From: Geothrix rubra
GTDB lineage: Bacteria > Acidobacteriota > Holophagae > Holophagales > Holophagaceae
Length of the DNA: 64,000 nt
Reading direction: 5' to 3'
Assembly: GCF_030268065.1 (NCBI RefSeq)
Contig: NZ_BSDD01000002.1
Location: forward strand, 62,001-126,000
The number at the start of each line of letters is the position of its first letter. Position 1 is the stretch's first letter. A program made the translations under genes and the position numbers. This document shows positions 8,541-19,781 of this stretch, piece by piece. Under the pieces are notes generated by a model. The model saw nothing but the letters and a program-made list of their open reading frames with translations, ran no database searches and was not told where the DNA came from.

Positions 8541-8603
8541 TCGCGGCTCCAGGGACTAGGATGCCCGAAGCGCCCCGGAGGTTCCGCGCTAGGCTTGAAG
8601 GGT

Positions 8604-9416
8604 ATGGAACCCTCCCCCCTTGAAGCCTGGCGGGACACCCTGCAGGAGCTGGGGGTGATGGGCCTGGTCCGCGAGCCCCGGCCGGCGGCGGAGCCCGCTG
8701 CCGAGCCGCCCCCCCGGCGATCGGAGGCCCCGCGTCCCCAGCCGGCGCCCCCGACCCGCCCCGCGCCCCCGGCCGCGGCGCGGTACGAGCCCCCCACGGA
8801 TGCCGCGGGCTGCCCCCCGCCCCAGGCCGTCGCCGGGGCCGGCACCCTGGAAGCCCTGGAGGCGGCCATCCAGGGCTGCCTGAAGTGCCCCCTCGGGCCG
8901 GGCCGGATCCGCTTCGTCTTCGGCGAGGGGAACCCCGCCGCCCGGCTCATGTTCGTGGGCGAGGGGCCCGGCCGGGACGAGGACCTCCAGGGCCGCCCCT
9001 TCGTGGGCAAGGCCGGCGAGCTGCTGGACAAGATGATCGGCGCCATCGGCCTGACGCGCGCCGAGACCTACATCGCCAACGTGGTCAAGTGCCGCCCCCC
9101 GGACAACCGCACCCCCCTGCCCGAGGAGGCCCGGGCCTGCCTGGGCTACCTGCACCGGCAGATCGAGCTGGTCCGGCCCGCCGTCCTCGTGACCCTCGGG
9201 GCGACGCCCCTCCGGGAGCTGCTCGGCCTGACCGAGGGCATCACCCGCGCCCGCGGCCAATGGCGCCAGCTGGAGCTCGGCGGGCGCGCCATCCCCGTGA
9301 TGCCCACCTTCCATCCTGCTTACGTGTTGCGCCAGTACACCCAGGATGTGCGCCGCGCCGTGTGGGAGGACCTCCGAGCGGCGAAGGCGTGGATCGACAA
9401 GGCCGAAGGCGCCTGA
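8604..9416 (+). CDS. Uracil-DNA glycosylase, family 4 (Fe-S)
   Basis: A 270-residue protein. It removes uracil from DNA at the start of base excision repair. Four cysteines in the family pattern (Cys92, Cys95, Cys163, Cys179) would hold a 4Fe-4S cluster. The active-site motif GEGPGRDEDLQGRPFVG is near 119-135, and the second motif HPAYVLR begins at His237. The first 75 residues are Pro/Ala-rich and probably disordered, an extension common in GC-rich genomes. ATG 8604 is chosen because GAAGG precedes it at 8597-8601; the open frame continues far upstream but only as antisense to the sigma operon. Similar proteins are sometimes annotated as phage SPO1 DNA polymerase-related. Confidence 0.92.
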   Translation: MEPSPLEAWRDTLQELGVMGLVREPRPAAEPAAEPPPRRSEAPRPQPAPPTRPAPPAAARYEPPTDAAGCPPPQAVAGAGTLEALEAAIQGCLKCPLGPGRIRFVFGEGNPAARLMFVGEGPGRDEDLQGRPFVGKAGELLDKMIGAIGLTRAETYIANVVKCRPPDNRTPLPEEARACLGYLHRQIELVRPAVLVTLGATPLRELLGLTEGITRARGQWRQLELGGRAIPVMPTFHPAYVLRQYTQDVRRAVWEDLRAAKAWIDKAEGA

Positions 9417-9479
9417 AGACAGGAGCCGCAGGACGGGAGCCTCCCATGTCATGCTAGGCCCAGCTTTCGAGGTCGGCCC

Positions 9480-10847
9480 ATGCGTCTCGTGAACGTGTTC
9501 TTCTTCGTGCTCCTCGCCTTCGTGCTGTTCGTGCTGGGCAATGTCTACTTGGCCAACCACGAGCTGCTGGTGCGCGAGGTGGTGATCTTCCGCGAGAGCA
9601 TCAAGCTCCAGAGCCTCATCCTCCTGGCCTTCCTCCTGGGATTCCTCCTCAACATCCTCTACACGGGGATCATGGAGGTCGTGCGCCTGGTGAAGGGGCT
9701 CAACGCCTCGGCGGACACCCGCCTGGTGAAGCGCATCTCCGAGCGCCTCCAGGAAGCCCGCGACCTCATGGCCCACGGCCTCTCCCGCGAGGCCCGCGGG
9801 ATCCTGGAGGCGGTCCTCGACCAGCGCAAGCAGCACGTCCCGGCCCGCCTGCTGCTGGGCGAGATCCTCCTCAAGACCGGCGAGGCCGAGCAGGCCGTCA
9901 AGCTCTTCGAGACCTTGAGCCTGGATGAGCCGGAGATCGTGGAGGCCCGCTACCAGCTGGCCGAGGCCCTGGTGGCCGTCCGCAACCGGGAGGCCGCCGT
10001 CGGCGTCCTGAAGAAGGTGGCCTCCGACGATCCCAAGAAGGCCCTGCGCGCCTGGCGTCGCCTCCGGGCCCTCCACATGGATGCCCAGGCCTGGGACGAG
10101 GCCCTGGAGGTGCAGAAGAAGCTCCAGGCCTATTTCGCCGCGGACCTGACCCAGGGCGAGCGCGCCCAGGGCGCCGCCCTGGCCTACCAGGTGGGCATGG
10201 CCAAGGTGGAGGCCGACCAGTTCAAAGAGGCCGCCCTGGTCTTCCAGCAGGTGGTCAAGGACGAGCCCGAGTTCGTGCCCGCCTACCTCAGCCTCGGCCG
10301 CTGCATGATCCTGCAGGACCAGGAGGCCCAGGGCCTCGAGATCTGGCTGGAGGGCTTCCGCAAGACCGGGGAGGGCACCTTCCTCCAGGAGATCGAGGAC
10401 TACTTCATCCAGCTGGGACGCCCCGAGGACGGCCTCGCCCTCATGCGCAAGGTGGCCGCCACCTCCAAGCACGCCACCACCGCCAAGTTCTTCCTGGGCA
10501 AGATGCTCTACCGCCTGGAGATCCTCGACGAGGCCCTGGACCTCTTCCAGGAGGTGCGCAGCCAGGTGGTGTACAGCCCCATCCTGTTCTTCTTCATGGC
10601 CAAGATCCACAGCCGGCGCGGACGCCTCGACGCCGCCCTCAACGAGTACCGCCAGCTGCTCCGCAACCTCGGCGTGCTGAAGCTGCGGTTCGAGTGTGCC
10701 GTCTGCGGCCACAAGACCCAGGACTACGCGGACCGCTGCGACAACTGCGGCAGCTGGAACAGCAGCCACTTCCTCTTCAAGGAGAGCGACCTTCCCGAAG
10801 GTCCCGTCCGGGGCGGCGAGACGGGGTCGTGGATGGCGATGCTCTGA
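9480..10847 (+). CDS. lapB: LapA-LapB-like fused protein: two TM helices, TPRs and rubredoxin-like zinc ribbon
   Basis: A 455-residue protein. The first 75 residues contain two hydrophobic helices in the arrangement of LapA, followed by several TPR-like helical pairs (about 80-390) and a C-terminal zinc ribbon (CAVCG...CDNCGSW). LapB/YciM in Enterobacteria is an inner-membrane protein that controls LpxC turnover and LPS assembly and has the same TPR plus rubredoxin-like arrangement but only one short TM helix. Here LapA-like and LapB-like parts are in one polypeptide. An LPS-regulating role is an inference from family knowledge. Stand-alone gene, followed by a long hairpin overlapping the stop. 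Confidence 0.85.
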   Translation: MRLVNVFFFVLLAFVLFVLGNVYLANHELLVREVVIFRESIKLQSLILLAFLLGFLLNILYTGIMEVVRLVKGLNASADTRLVKRISERLQEARDLMAHGLSREARGILEAVLDQRKQHVPARLLLGEILLKTGEAEQAVKLFETLSLDEPEIVEARYQLAEALVAVRNREAAVGVLKKVASDDPKKALRAWRRLRALHMDAQAWDEALEVQKKLQAYFAADLTQGERAQGAALAYQVGMAKVEADQFKEAALVFQQVVKDEPEFVPAYLSLGRCMILQDQEAQGLEIWLEGFRKTGEGTFLQEIEDYFIQLGRPEDGLALMRKVAATSKHATTAKFFLGKMLYRLEILDEALDLFQEVRSQVVYSPILFFFMAKIHSRRGRLDAALNEYRQLLRNLGVLKLRFECAVCGHKTQDYADRCDNCGSWNSSHFLFKESDLPEGPVRGGETGSWMAML

Positions 10848-10907
10848 CGGGTGGCATGCGACGCTGCGGGGCAGCGTTGCATGCCGGGACCCGTCGAGCA
10901 GAGCATC
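10838..10907 (+). repeat. Long interrupted hairpin overlapping the lapB stop codon
   Basis: Nested inverted repeats extend outward from a GGG loop: GACGCTGC/GCAGCGTT-type core, GGCATGC/GCATGCC, ACGGGT/ACCCGT and GATGCTCT/AGAGCATC, with a small bulge (GAGC) in the right arm. The left end is inside the last codons of the gene (stop 10845-10847). It has no T-run and is followed by a second, true terminator. Confidence 0.65.
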
Positions 10908-10945
10908 TTGACCAGATCAGCCGGCGCCTTCGGCGCAGCGATATC

Positions 10946-10971
10946 AAAAAGGGCGCCTGGGCGCCCTTTTT
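10946..10971 (+). terminator. Bidirectional intrinsic terminator between lapB and the 11006 gene
   Basis: AAAAAGGGCGCC (10946-10957) is the exact complement of GGCGCCCTTTTT (10960-10971), so both convergent genes get a stem with a T-run. Confidence 0.93.
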
Positions 10972-11005
10972 GCAGTCACAGCAGGAATTACAGACAAGAC
11001 CAAAG

Positions 11006-11491
11006 CTACGCGATGGCCTGTCGAATATCGGACAGGAGGCGCTGGAGGTCCCGCTCGGAGATCTGGAGGGGCACCTGCTGCTTCACCTCCTCCTTGCGGT
11101 AGAAGGCGATGCGCTTCACCACGATCTTGTTCTTCCCGATGCTGATCTCGTTGAACTGGATCTGGGTGTCGTCCTTGTAGGGCGGGAGGCTCCGCAGCTG
11201 GATGTACATCCCCCGCCGGTCGTGGTCCACGATCTCGAGGCGCTCCTTGAGGTAGCTGACCTGCTCCATGAGCTTCTCGGCCTTGGTCTTCAGCTTCGCG
11301 AAGCTCAGCTTCTTGGGGGCGTGCCGCTCGAGCACGACCTCGCCCAGCTGCACACAGCCCTCACAGCGCCGGAGGAAGCCTTCCAGGGTCCCGTCCAGCT
11401 CCACGTCCGCCTCGCGGAAGCTCTCGAAGCCCTGGAACTCGCCGGGAAGGACGGAGTCGTCGTAGCGCTTGGCCTTGCGGGAGAGCTTCAT
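11006..11491 (-). CDS. Conserved-looking protein of unknown function
   Basis: A 161-residue soluble protein, acidic and basic residues mixed, with no signal or TM helix. A pair of Cys (CEGC, about 43-46) lies in the N-terminal third, then a helical, Lys-rich segment (about 60-90), then beta strands with VDHDRRGMYIQLRS and NEISIGKNKIVVKRIAFYR. No family recognised. The ATG has a moderately good AGGTG upstream. It lies 178 nt downstream of the YhaM-like gene on the same strand and ends at a shared bidirectional terminator, so it is probably transcribed alone or with yhaM. Confidence 0.65.
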   Translation of the reverse strand: MKLSRKAKRYDDSVLPGEFQGFESFREADVELDGTLEGFLRRCEGCVQLGEVVLERHAPKKLSFAKLKTKAEKLMEQVSYLKERLEIVDHDRRGMYIQLRSLPPYKDDTQIQFNEISIGKNKIVVKRIAFYRKEEVKQQVPLQISERDLQRLLSDIRQAIA

Positions 11492-11669
11492 CGGGCACCT
11501 CGATGGGTCAGGAGTCCCAACAGAGCCAGAGCCATGCCAGGAATTTTCTACCGACTCATGTCCGGCCTAGGCCGTGATCCCCCAGCACTTGCATTGGCAT
11601 TTTGCCGGGCTCCTCCTGCCCAGGTCCATGGATCCATGTCCACAAATGACCGGTTTGCCCATCCCATGT

Positions 11670-12653
11670 TCACTTCTGGACAGATTCCGCCCGGGGCCAC
11701 CGCGTGCGGTAGATCATCCGGTCGAGGGCCCGGTTGTAGGGGCTCCAGGCCCCGGCCCCCTCCTCGCGGAGGGCCCGGAACATCACCTCCAGCTTGCCGT
11801 CCAGGTCGTCCAGGTAGTGGACGAGCAGGGCCTCGGGCGTCTTGGGCAGGACGGGGGAGCCGAACTCCAGGCGCCCGTGGTGGCTCAGGACGATGTGCAG
11901 GATCTGCAGGCGCAGTTCCTCTGGGAAGCCGGGGATCTTGCCCACCTCGCGGTTGATCCATTCGGCCTCGATGGAGATGTGGCCCAGGAGGTTGCCGGCA
12001 TCGGTGTAGCCGAAGCCCCGCTGGTAGCTGAGCTCGGCGGTCTTGCCCACGTCGTGCAGGAGCACCCCGGCGGTCACGAGGTCCCGGTTCAGCTCGGGGT
12101 AGTGGTCGCAGGCCCGGGCGGCCATGCCCAGGATGGAGAGGGTGTGCTCGAGCAGGCCCCCCAGGTAGACGTGGTGCATGGACTTGGCCGCCGGCGCCGT
12201 GGCGAAGGCCCGCCGCAGGTCCTCGTCCTCCCGGAAGAGGGCCGTGAGGAGCCGCCGGATCCAGGGATCCGCCACCCCGGCGAGGCGGTCGTCCAGTTCG
12301 GCGAGCATCTCGGGGACGGGTCGGGCACTCACGGGAAAGAACCGGGCGACGTCGGCCACGTCCCCGTCGGGCACGAAGCGGACCTTGTCCAGCCGGAGCT
12401 GGAGGCGCCCGTTGTAGCTGGAGGCGGCGCCCTTCACCCACAGGAAGGCATCGGCCTGGATGGGCTCCAGCGGCCCCTCCACGGCCCGCAGGTCCCAGAG
12501 GAAGCCCTTGAGGTCGCCGGAGGCGTCCGAGAGCTTCAGCTCCAGGTACTCGCTGCCCTTGGCGCTGGTCTTGAAGGCGGCCTCCTGGGCCAGGAGGATG
12601 CCGGCGAAGGGGTCGCCCTCCTTGAGGCTTCGGATCGGGGGCTGGTCGGGCAT
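11670..12653 (-). CDS. 3'-5' exoribonuclease YhaM-family protein (OB-fold plus HD domain)
   Basis: A 327-residue protein. The N-terminal third (about 10-100) looks like an OB fold (LELKLSDASGDLKGFLWD and QLRLDKVRFV). An HD phosphohydrolase domain follows, with His170 (GLLEH), His200-Asp201 (LLHDVGKTAEL) and further histidines (HIS, HHGRLEFGSP). This is the YhaM architecture, a Mn-dependent exonuclease for RNA and single-stranded DNA, and length matches the 314-residue Bacillus enzyme. The C-terminal HHGRLEFGSPVLPKTPEA segment is typical of the family. Likely cytoplasmic RNA turnover. Confidence 0.87.
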   Translation of the reverse strand: MPDQPPIRSLKEGDPFAGILLAQEAAFKTSAKGSEYLELKLSDASGDLKGFLWDLRAVEGPLEPIQADAFLWVKGAASSYNGRLQLRLDKVRFVPDGDVADVARFFPVSARPVPEMLAELDDRLAGVADPWIRRLLTALFREDEDLRRAFATAPAAKSMHHVYLGGLLEHTLSILGMAARACDHYPELNRDLVTAGVLLHDVGKTAELSYQRGFGYTDAGNLLGHISIEAEWINREVGKIPGFPEELRLQILHIVLSHHGRLEFGSPVLPKTPEALLVHYLDDLDGKLEVMFRALREEGAGAWSPYNRALDRMIYRTRWPRAESVQK

Positions 12654-12733
12654 GGCGGCTCCGGGTCAGCTCCCAGGATAGGGCCGGGCCGCGGAATCAG
12701 CCTCGGCGATCGCGGCGGGTCCCCCCGGCCCGG

Positions 12734-13057
12734 TCAGTGGTTGCGGGGCGGCTTGGGCGGCGGGCTGAAGGGGTCCTCGTCGCCGTAGCCCAGGTCCAGG
12801 GGCAGCCGCTTGTCCTCCAGCACCTCGAAGAGCGCCCACTGGTCCGCCTTCTTGACGTTCCCCTCGGGCAGGGCGAGCACCCGCACCTTGAGCACCCGGT
12901 TGTAGAGGGGGAACTCCAGCTCGTCCTGGACCTTCACCTCGTGGCTCGCCCGCCTCGGCGCCCCGTTCACCCGCACCATCCCCTCGTCGCAGAGCTGGTT
13001 GGCCAGCTCCCGCCGCTTGATGAGCAGGCTCTTCTTGAGGTAGGCGTCCAGCCTCAT
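12734..13057 (-). CDS. S4-domain RNA-binding protein (Hsp15/RqcP-like)
   Basis: A 107-residue protein with an S4 fold at the N-terminus (MRLDAYLKKSLLIKRRELA, then DEGMVRVNGAPRRAS), and a charged, Pro-rich tail. Stand-alone S4 proteins of this size (Hsp15/HslR, RqcP) bind ribosomal RNA or stalled 50S subunits and help rescue them. ATG 13057 is preferred: AAGGG lies 6 nt upstream, whereas ATG 13063 is immediately next to it. ATG 13063 overlaps the stop of the SurA-like gene (ATGA). Last gene of the BI-1/PpiC/SurA-like operon. Confidence 0.82.
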   Translation of the reverse strand: MRLDAYLKKSLLIKRRELANQLCDEGMVRVNGAPRRASHEVKVQDELEFPLYNRVLKVRVLALPEGNVKKADQWALFEVLEDKRLPLDLGYGDEDPFSPPPKPPRNH

Positions 13058-13059
13058 GG

Positions 13060-14046
13060 TCATCCCTTCAGGATCTGTTCCTTCGGCACCAGGTAGCGGA
13101 TGTTGGCGCGCATGCGGAGATCCGCAAGGTACTGCTCGATGGCGTTCTGGGCCTTGGGCTCCTGGAGCTTCTTGAGGATGGCGTCCTTCACCTCGGCGAA
13201 GGCCTTGACGGGCGCGTCCTCCAGGGCGATGAGCTGGACGAGGTAGATGTCCTTGTCCGTCTCGATGGGCGCGGAGACCTGCTCGGGCTTGAGCTTCACC
13301 GCCGCGTCCTCGATGCTGGGCCGGAGCAGGCCCTTGGCCAGCCAGCCCAGGTCGCCGCCGGTGTCCTTGCTGGGGCTGGTGGAGTAGGCCTTCACCAGCT
13401 CCTCGAAGGGCTTGCCGGCCTTCAGGGCCGCCTGGATCTCGGCCACCTTCGCCTTGGCGGCGGCCTGGTCGGCCTCCGTGGCGCCCTTGGCCAGCACCAG
13501 CTCGCGGATGCGGAACCGGGTGGGGAGCCGGTACTCATCCTTGTGGTCCTCGTAGTAGGCCCGCAGCTCGTTGTCCTCGACCGCCACCTTGGAGAAGACC
13601 TCCCGCTGCAGCACGAACTGCTGGGTGGCCTGCTCCTTCTGGCGCTTGGTGAACTCCTCCAGGCTGATGCCGAGGCTGGTCCGGAGGGCCCGCTCGAGGT
13701 CGGCGTCGGAGGCGAACTTGTTCTCCTTCTTGATGGCGTCGATGTTGGCCTGCACGTAGGCGTCCGTGATGGGCGAGCCCAGCTCCGCGGCCTTGTCGTC
13801 GAGCAGGAAGGCATCGATGAGGCCCTGCAGCGTCTTCTCCCGGGCGTCCTTCAGCTTCGCGTCCAGTTCCTTGCCGGAGAACTCGCGGTAGAGGGCCGCG
13901 TTCTGCTGCTCCACGGACTGCTCGAACTGGTGCCGGGTGATGATGTGGCTGTTGACGATGACGAGGATCTCATCACGCACGTCCGGCGCCGCCGCCGACA
14001 GCAGGGCGGGGACGAGGACGAGGGCGGCGAGGGTGGAACGCCTCAA
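13060..14046 (-). CDS. SurA-like periplasmic chaperone / peptidyl-prolyl isomerase
   Basis: A 328-residue protein. TTG 14046 is the preferred start: GGAGG lies 6 nt upstream and an Ala/Leu-rich signal peptide (LAALVLVPALLSAAA) begins there; the longer open frame upstream is coding for the previous gene. A SurA N-terminal-like region (about 30-170, EILVIVNSHIITRHQFEQ) precedes a parvulin-like rotamase domain (about 190-290, with RFRIRELVLAK, KPFEELVKAYS and GGDLGWLAKG). The tail is LPYxxxxILKG-like. It overlaps the upstream PpiC-type gene by 4 nt. Expected to act in outer-membrane protein folding. Confidence 0.87.
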   Translation of the reverse strand: MRRSTLAALVLVPALLSAAAPDVRDEILVIVNSHIITRHQFEQSVEQQNAALYREFSGKELDAKLKDAREKTLQGLIDAFLLDDKAAELGSPITDAYVQANIDAIKKENKFASDADLERALRTSLGISLEEFTKRQKEQATQQFVLQREVFSKVAVEDNELRAYYEDHKDEYRLPTRFRIRELVLAKGATEADQAAAKAKVAEIQAALKAGKPFEELVKAYSTSPSKDTGGDLGWLAKGLLRPSIEDAAVKLKPEQVSAPIETDKDIYLVQLIALEDAPVKAFAEVKDAILKKLQEPKAQNAIEQYLADLRMRANIRYLVPKEQILKG

Positions 14047-15086
14047 TGGGCACCTCCCTTGGCCGGGGCGGGCTTCGGGGCCTCCGCGCCCTTGGCGGGA
14101 GCGGGCGCGGCCTTGGGCGCATCCGAGGGCGCGGGCTTGGCCAGCTCGAAGGGGATCTCCTTCTTCAGGCCGTCCATGAGCTGTTCCCACACCTCGCCCT
14201 GGCGGTCCCGCTCGGCCATCTGCTGGGCCTCGGCCTTGGCCTCCTCGAAGGGCACCTGCCGGGCGGGCTTCCGGCCCTCCACCTTGATCAGGTGGTAGCC
14301 GAACTGGGTCTTCACGGGGGCCCCCACCTTCCCGACGGGCTGCGTCATGGCCGCCTTGGCGAAGACGGGATCCCAGCTGGAGGGATCCACGTCCTTGTAG
14401 AGGCCGCCGTTGTCCTTGCTGCCGGGGTCGTCGCTGAACTTCTTCGCGAGGTCCTCGAACTTCATGCCCTTCTTGAGGTCCGCCTGGAGGGTGGCGATGT
14501 GCTGCTTCGCCTCGGCGTCCGTGAGGCCCTCCTTCTCCTTGGGGTCGCGCTTCACCGCCACGAGGATGTGGCGGACGCTCACCAGCTCGGGCTGCTTGAA
14601 CTTGTCGGGGTGGGCCTCGTAGTAGGCCTTCACGTCCGCGTCCGAGAGCTTGAGCTTGGCCTGGAGGGCCTCGCCCTCCTGGGTCAGGAACTCCCGGGCG
14701 AGCAGGTCATCCTTGGTGCGGTCGAGGGTGCGCTGGAAGTCCGGCGTCTTGTCCAGGCCCATCTTCCTGGCCTTCACGGCCAGGAGCTTGCTCTCGGCCA
14801 TGCGCTTGATGAACTCCTCCTTGCCGCCCTGGAGCATGAGCAGCTGCATCTGCTCCTGCCGCGGGAGGATGCGGAAGGCGGCGCGGAAGTCGGCCTCGGT
14901 GATGGGCTCGCCGCCCACCGTGGCCACGACCACGTCCTCGGGCTTGGGCTGGGCGGGAGCCGGCTGGGCCGCCGGAGCGGGCGTGGCCTGGGCCGCGGGG
15001 GCCGGCGCCGCGGCGGGCGCGGGCTTGGCGGCCTCCTGGGCGGCGAGGCCGAGGGCGATCAGGGGAATGAGCGAGGCACGGAGCAT
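14043..15086 (-). CDS. PpiC-type parvulin peptidyl-prolyl isomerase, exported
   Basis: A 347-residue protein. ATG 15086 is chosen because AAGGA precedes it and a signal peptide (LIPLIALGLAAQ) follows; the frame is open for another 900 nt upstream but that portion is antisense to bioF. After the signal there is an Ala/Pro linker, a SurA_N-like helical part (about 50-170), and a parvulin domain (about 175-290) with VRHILVAV, KFEDLAKKFSDDPG, NGG and TQFGYHLIKVEGR. A second Ala/Pro/Lys-rich low-complexity tail ends the protein. It catalyses cis-trans prolyl isomerisation of envelope proteins. Translationally coupled to the SurA-like gene. Confidence 0.9.
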   Translation of the reverse strand: MLRASLIPLIALGLAAQEAAKPAPAAAPAPAAQATPAPAAQPAPAQPKPEDVVVATVGGEPITEADFRAAFRILPRQEQMQLLMLQGGKEEFIKRMAESKLLAVKARKMGLDKTPDFQRTLDRTKDDLLAREFLTQEGEALQAKLKLSDADVKAYYEAHPDKFKQPELVSVRHILVAVKRDPKEKEGLTDAEAKQHIATLQADLKKGMKFEDLAKKFSDDPGSKDNGGLYKDVDPSSWDPVFAKAAMTQPVGKVGAPVKTQFGYHLIKVEGRKPARQVPFEEAKAEAQQMAERDRQGEVWEQLMDGLKKEIPFELAKPAPSDAPKAAPAPAKGAEAPKPAPAKGGAH

Positions 15087-15112
15087 GGGGGTCCTTGGGG
15101 TCGGAGGTGGGT

Positions 15113-15796
15113 CTAGCGGCGGCGTCCGCCGCCCAGGAGGTTCATGAGGGCGATGAGGATGTTGTAGAGGCTCACGAAGAGGGCCAGGGCGAAGCCCGCG
15201 GGATCGCTGAAGTCCTCCGTGCGGAGCATGGTCGAGGTGTCCCAGAGCAGCTTGGCGGAACAGGCGATGACGGCCACGCCGGAGATCACCAGGCCGAAGG
15301 CTTCCAGGTGGAAGATGGCCGCGGCCAGCCCCCCGAAGAACATCACGGCGATGCCGACGATGACGAAGTTCCGCAGGAAGCTGAAGTCCTTCTTGCTCAC
15401 GAAGGCCGTGGTGGTGAGCGTGAGGAAGACCCCGCCCGTCATCCCGAAGGCGGTGAGCACGGGCTGGAAGCCGGCCCCCTCGGCCACCACCAGGGCCACC
15501 AGGCCCGCGATGACCCCGGAGACGAAGGTGAAGAGGGCGAAGGCCAGCCGGTTGAGGGGCTGGCGGCGGCGCACCGCCGAGGCGAAGAGGAGGGTCCCGA
15601 ACTGCACCCCGAAGAGCACCCAGCCGAAGAAGCTGCCCACCACAGGCACCAGGGCCCGGGCCACCATCGGCGCGCTGAGGGCCCCAAGGGCCGCCACGGC
15701 GAATCCGCCCATGAGCCACAGATAGACGCTTCGGATAAAAGCGGCACGATCCCGCGCTCCGGCGGAGACCTGCTGCCACGGCTGCCGATATTCCAT
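15113..15796 (-). CDS. Bax inhibitor-1/YccA family membrane protein
   Basis: A 227-residue protein with seven hydrophobic helices from about residue 28 to the end, ending in a short Arg-rich tail. The conserved acidic position near the last helices (LLWDTSTMLR) is the pH-sensing/Ca-leak Asp region of the BI-1 family, and the GGVFLTLTTTAFVSKKDFSFL and FVSLYNILIALMNLLGG segments are characteristic. It is 26 nt upstream of the PpiC-type gene, so probably the first gene of an envelope-folding operon. Family function in bacteria (membrane protein quality control, possible FtsH link) is only partly known. Confidence 0.92.
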   Translation of the reverse strand: MEYRQPWQQVSAGARDRAAFIRSVYLWLMGGFAVAALGALSAPMVARALVPVVGSFFGWVLFGVQFGTLLFASAVRRRQPLNRLAFALFTFVSGVIAGLVALVVAEGAGFQPVLTAFGMTGGVFLTLTTTAFVSKKDFSFLRNFVIVGIAVMFFGGLAAAIFHLEAFGLVISGVAVIACSAKLLWDTSTMLRTEDFSDPAGFALALFVSLYNILIALMNLLGGGRRR

Positions 15797-15909
15797 GCCA
15801 CGCTCCAGGGGGGAGATCCCACCGAGGATCCCCCATAGATCCTAGCATTCCCCCTCCCCTTACCCTGCCTCCAGCGCCCCCGAAGTTCCGCCCCGCCCGC
15901 GGAGTCCCC

Positions 15910-17055
15910 ATGGCCGATTCCCCGATCCCCGCCCCCTGGCTCGACCGCCTCCGCCAGTCCGTCGGGCGCCGCCGGGCCCTGGGCCGGGAGCGCGCCATCC
16001 AGCCCCCCGCCGGGCTGGATGTCTGCTCCAACGACTACCTCGGCCTGCGGCGGGATCCGCGCCTGGCCGAGGCGGCCGCGGCCGCCGCCCGGGCCCACGG
16101 GGCGGGCACGGGCGCCGCCCGGCTCCTGCGGGGGACCACCCCCCTCCACGAGGCCCTCGAGGCCGCCCTGGCCGCCTGGAAGGGTGCCGGGGCCTGCCTC
16201 CTCTTCAACACGGGCTACCAGGCCAACGCCACCCTCCTTCCGGCCCTCCTGGGGCCCGGCGATGCCGTCTTCTCCGACGCCCTGAACCACGCCTCCCTGG
16301 TGGACGGGTGCCGCCTGGCCAGGGCGGGGGGCGCCGCCGTGCAGGTGTTCCGGCACCTGGATCTGGCGGACCTGGCGGAACGGATGGCGGCCTGGCGCGC
16401 GGGGGCCGCCCCGGGGGCCCTGGCCCTGGTGGCCACCGACGCCGTGTTCAGCATGGACGGCGATGCCGCCGACCTGCCCGGCCTGCTGGAGCTCTGCGAC
16501 TGCTTCGAAGCCCTGCTGCTCGTGGACGAAGCCCACGCCACCGGGCTCCTGGGCGCCACGGGAGCGGGCCTGGCGGAGCACCAGGGCGTGTCCGGCCGGG
16601 TGCCCCTGGTCATGGGCACCCTCGGCAAGGCGCTGGGGGCCTTCGGCGCCTTCGTCTGCGCGGCCCCGGAACTCCGGGAGCACCTGGTGAACACGGCCCG
16701 GGGCTTCATCTTCTCCACCGCCCTGCCCCCGCCGGTGGTCGGCGCCGCCCTCGAAGGGGTGCGGATCGCCCGGGCCGAGCCCTGGCGGCGGGCGCGGGCC
16801 CTGGCCCATGCCCAGCGGCTGCGGGAGGCCCTGGGCCTGCCTGGGGGCCCCTCGGCCATCGTCCCGGTGCCCGTGGGCCCGGACGCGGAAGCCGTACGGC
16901 TGGCCCTGGCCCTGCAGGCGCGCGGCTTCGACGTCCGGGCCGTCCGTCCCCCCACGGTGCCCGAAGGCTCCGCCCGCCTGCGGATCACCACCGGCGCCCA
17001 CCTGGAGGAGCGCGAGGTGGCGTCCCTGGCCGCGGCCCTCGCCGAGGTCCTGGGC

Positions 17056-17064
<9 letters not shown>
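15910..17064 (+). CDS. bioF: 8-amino-7-oxononanoate synthase
   Basis: A 384-residue PLP enzyme of the alpha-oxoamine synthase family, joining pimeloyl-ACP/CoA with L-alanine in the first committed step of biotin ring assembly. The PLP Lys is predicted as Lys240 (MGTLGKALGAFG), preceded by the DEAHATG motif near 206-212; the N-terminal SNDYLGL motif is complete. It is divergent from the BI-1 gene and stands without other bio genes next to it; bioD and bioA lie further along on the same strand. Its stop overlaps the last 9 nt of the convergent kinase gene. Confidence 0.95.
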
Positions 17065-19662
<2,598 letters not shown>

Positions 19663-19781
19663 GGGGAGACCTGGTGGAGGCGGGCCAAGGGGGATGCCGC
19701 GGGAACGAGGCCCTGGCACCTGACCTGGGTATCGGCCATCGGCCGCGCCATCATGATTTTTCCAACCCCTTCCGAGCGCCC

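Noticed and set aside
11492-11669. Sigma-54 promoter (TGGCAT-N5-TGGCT, minus strand) before the 11006 gene
   Set aside because: Two mismatches to the consensus and no sigma-54 activator nearby; too weak to claim.
14043-16031. 662-residue PpiC protein
   Set aside because: Residues before the ATG at 15086 are low-complexity noise opposite bioF and the BI-1 gene.
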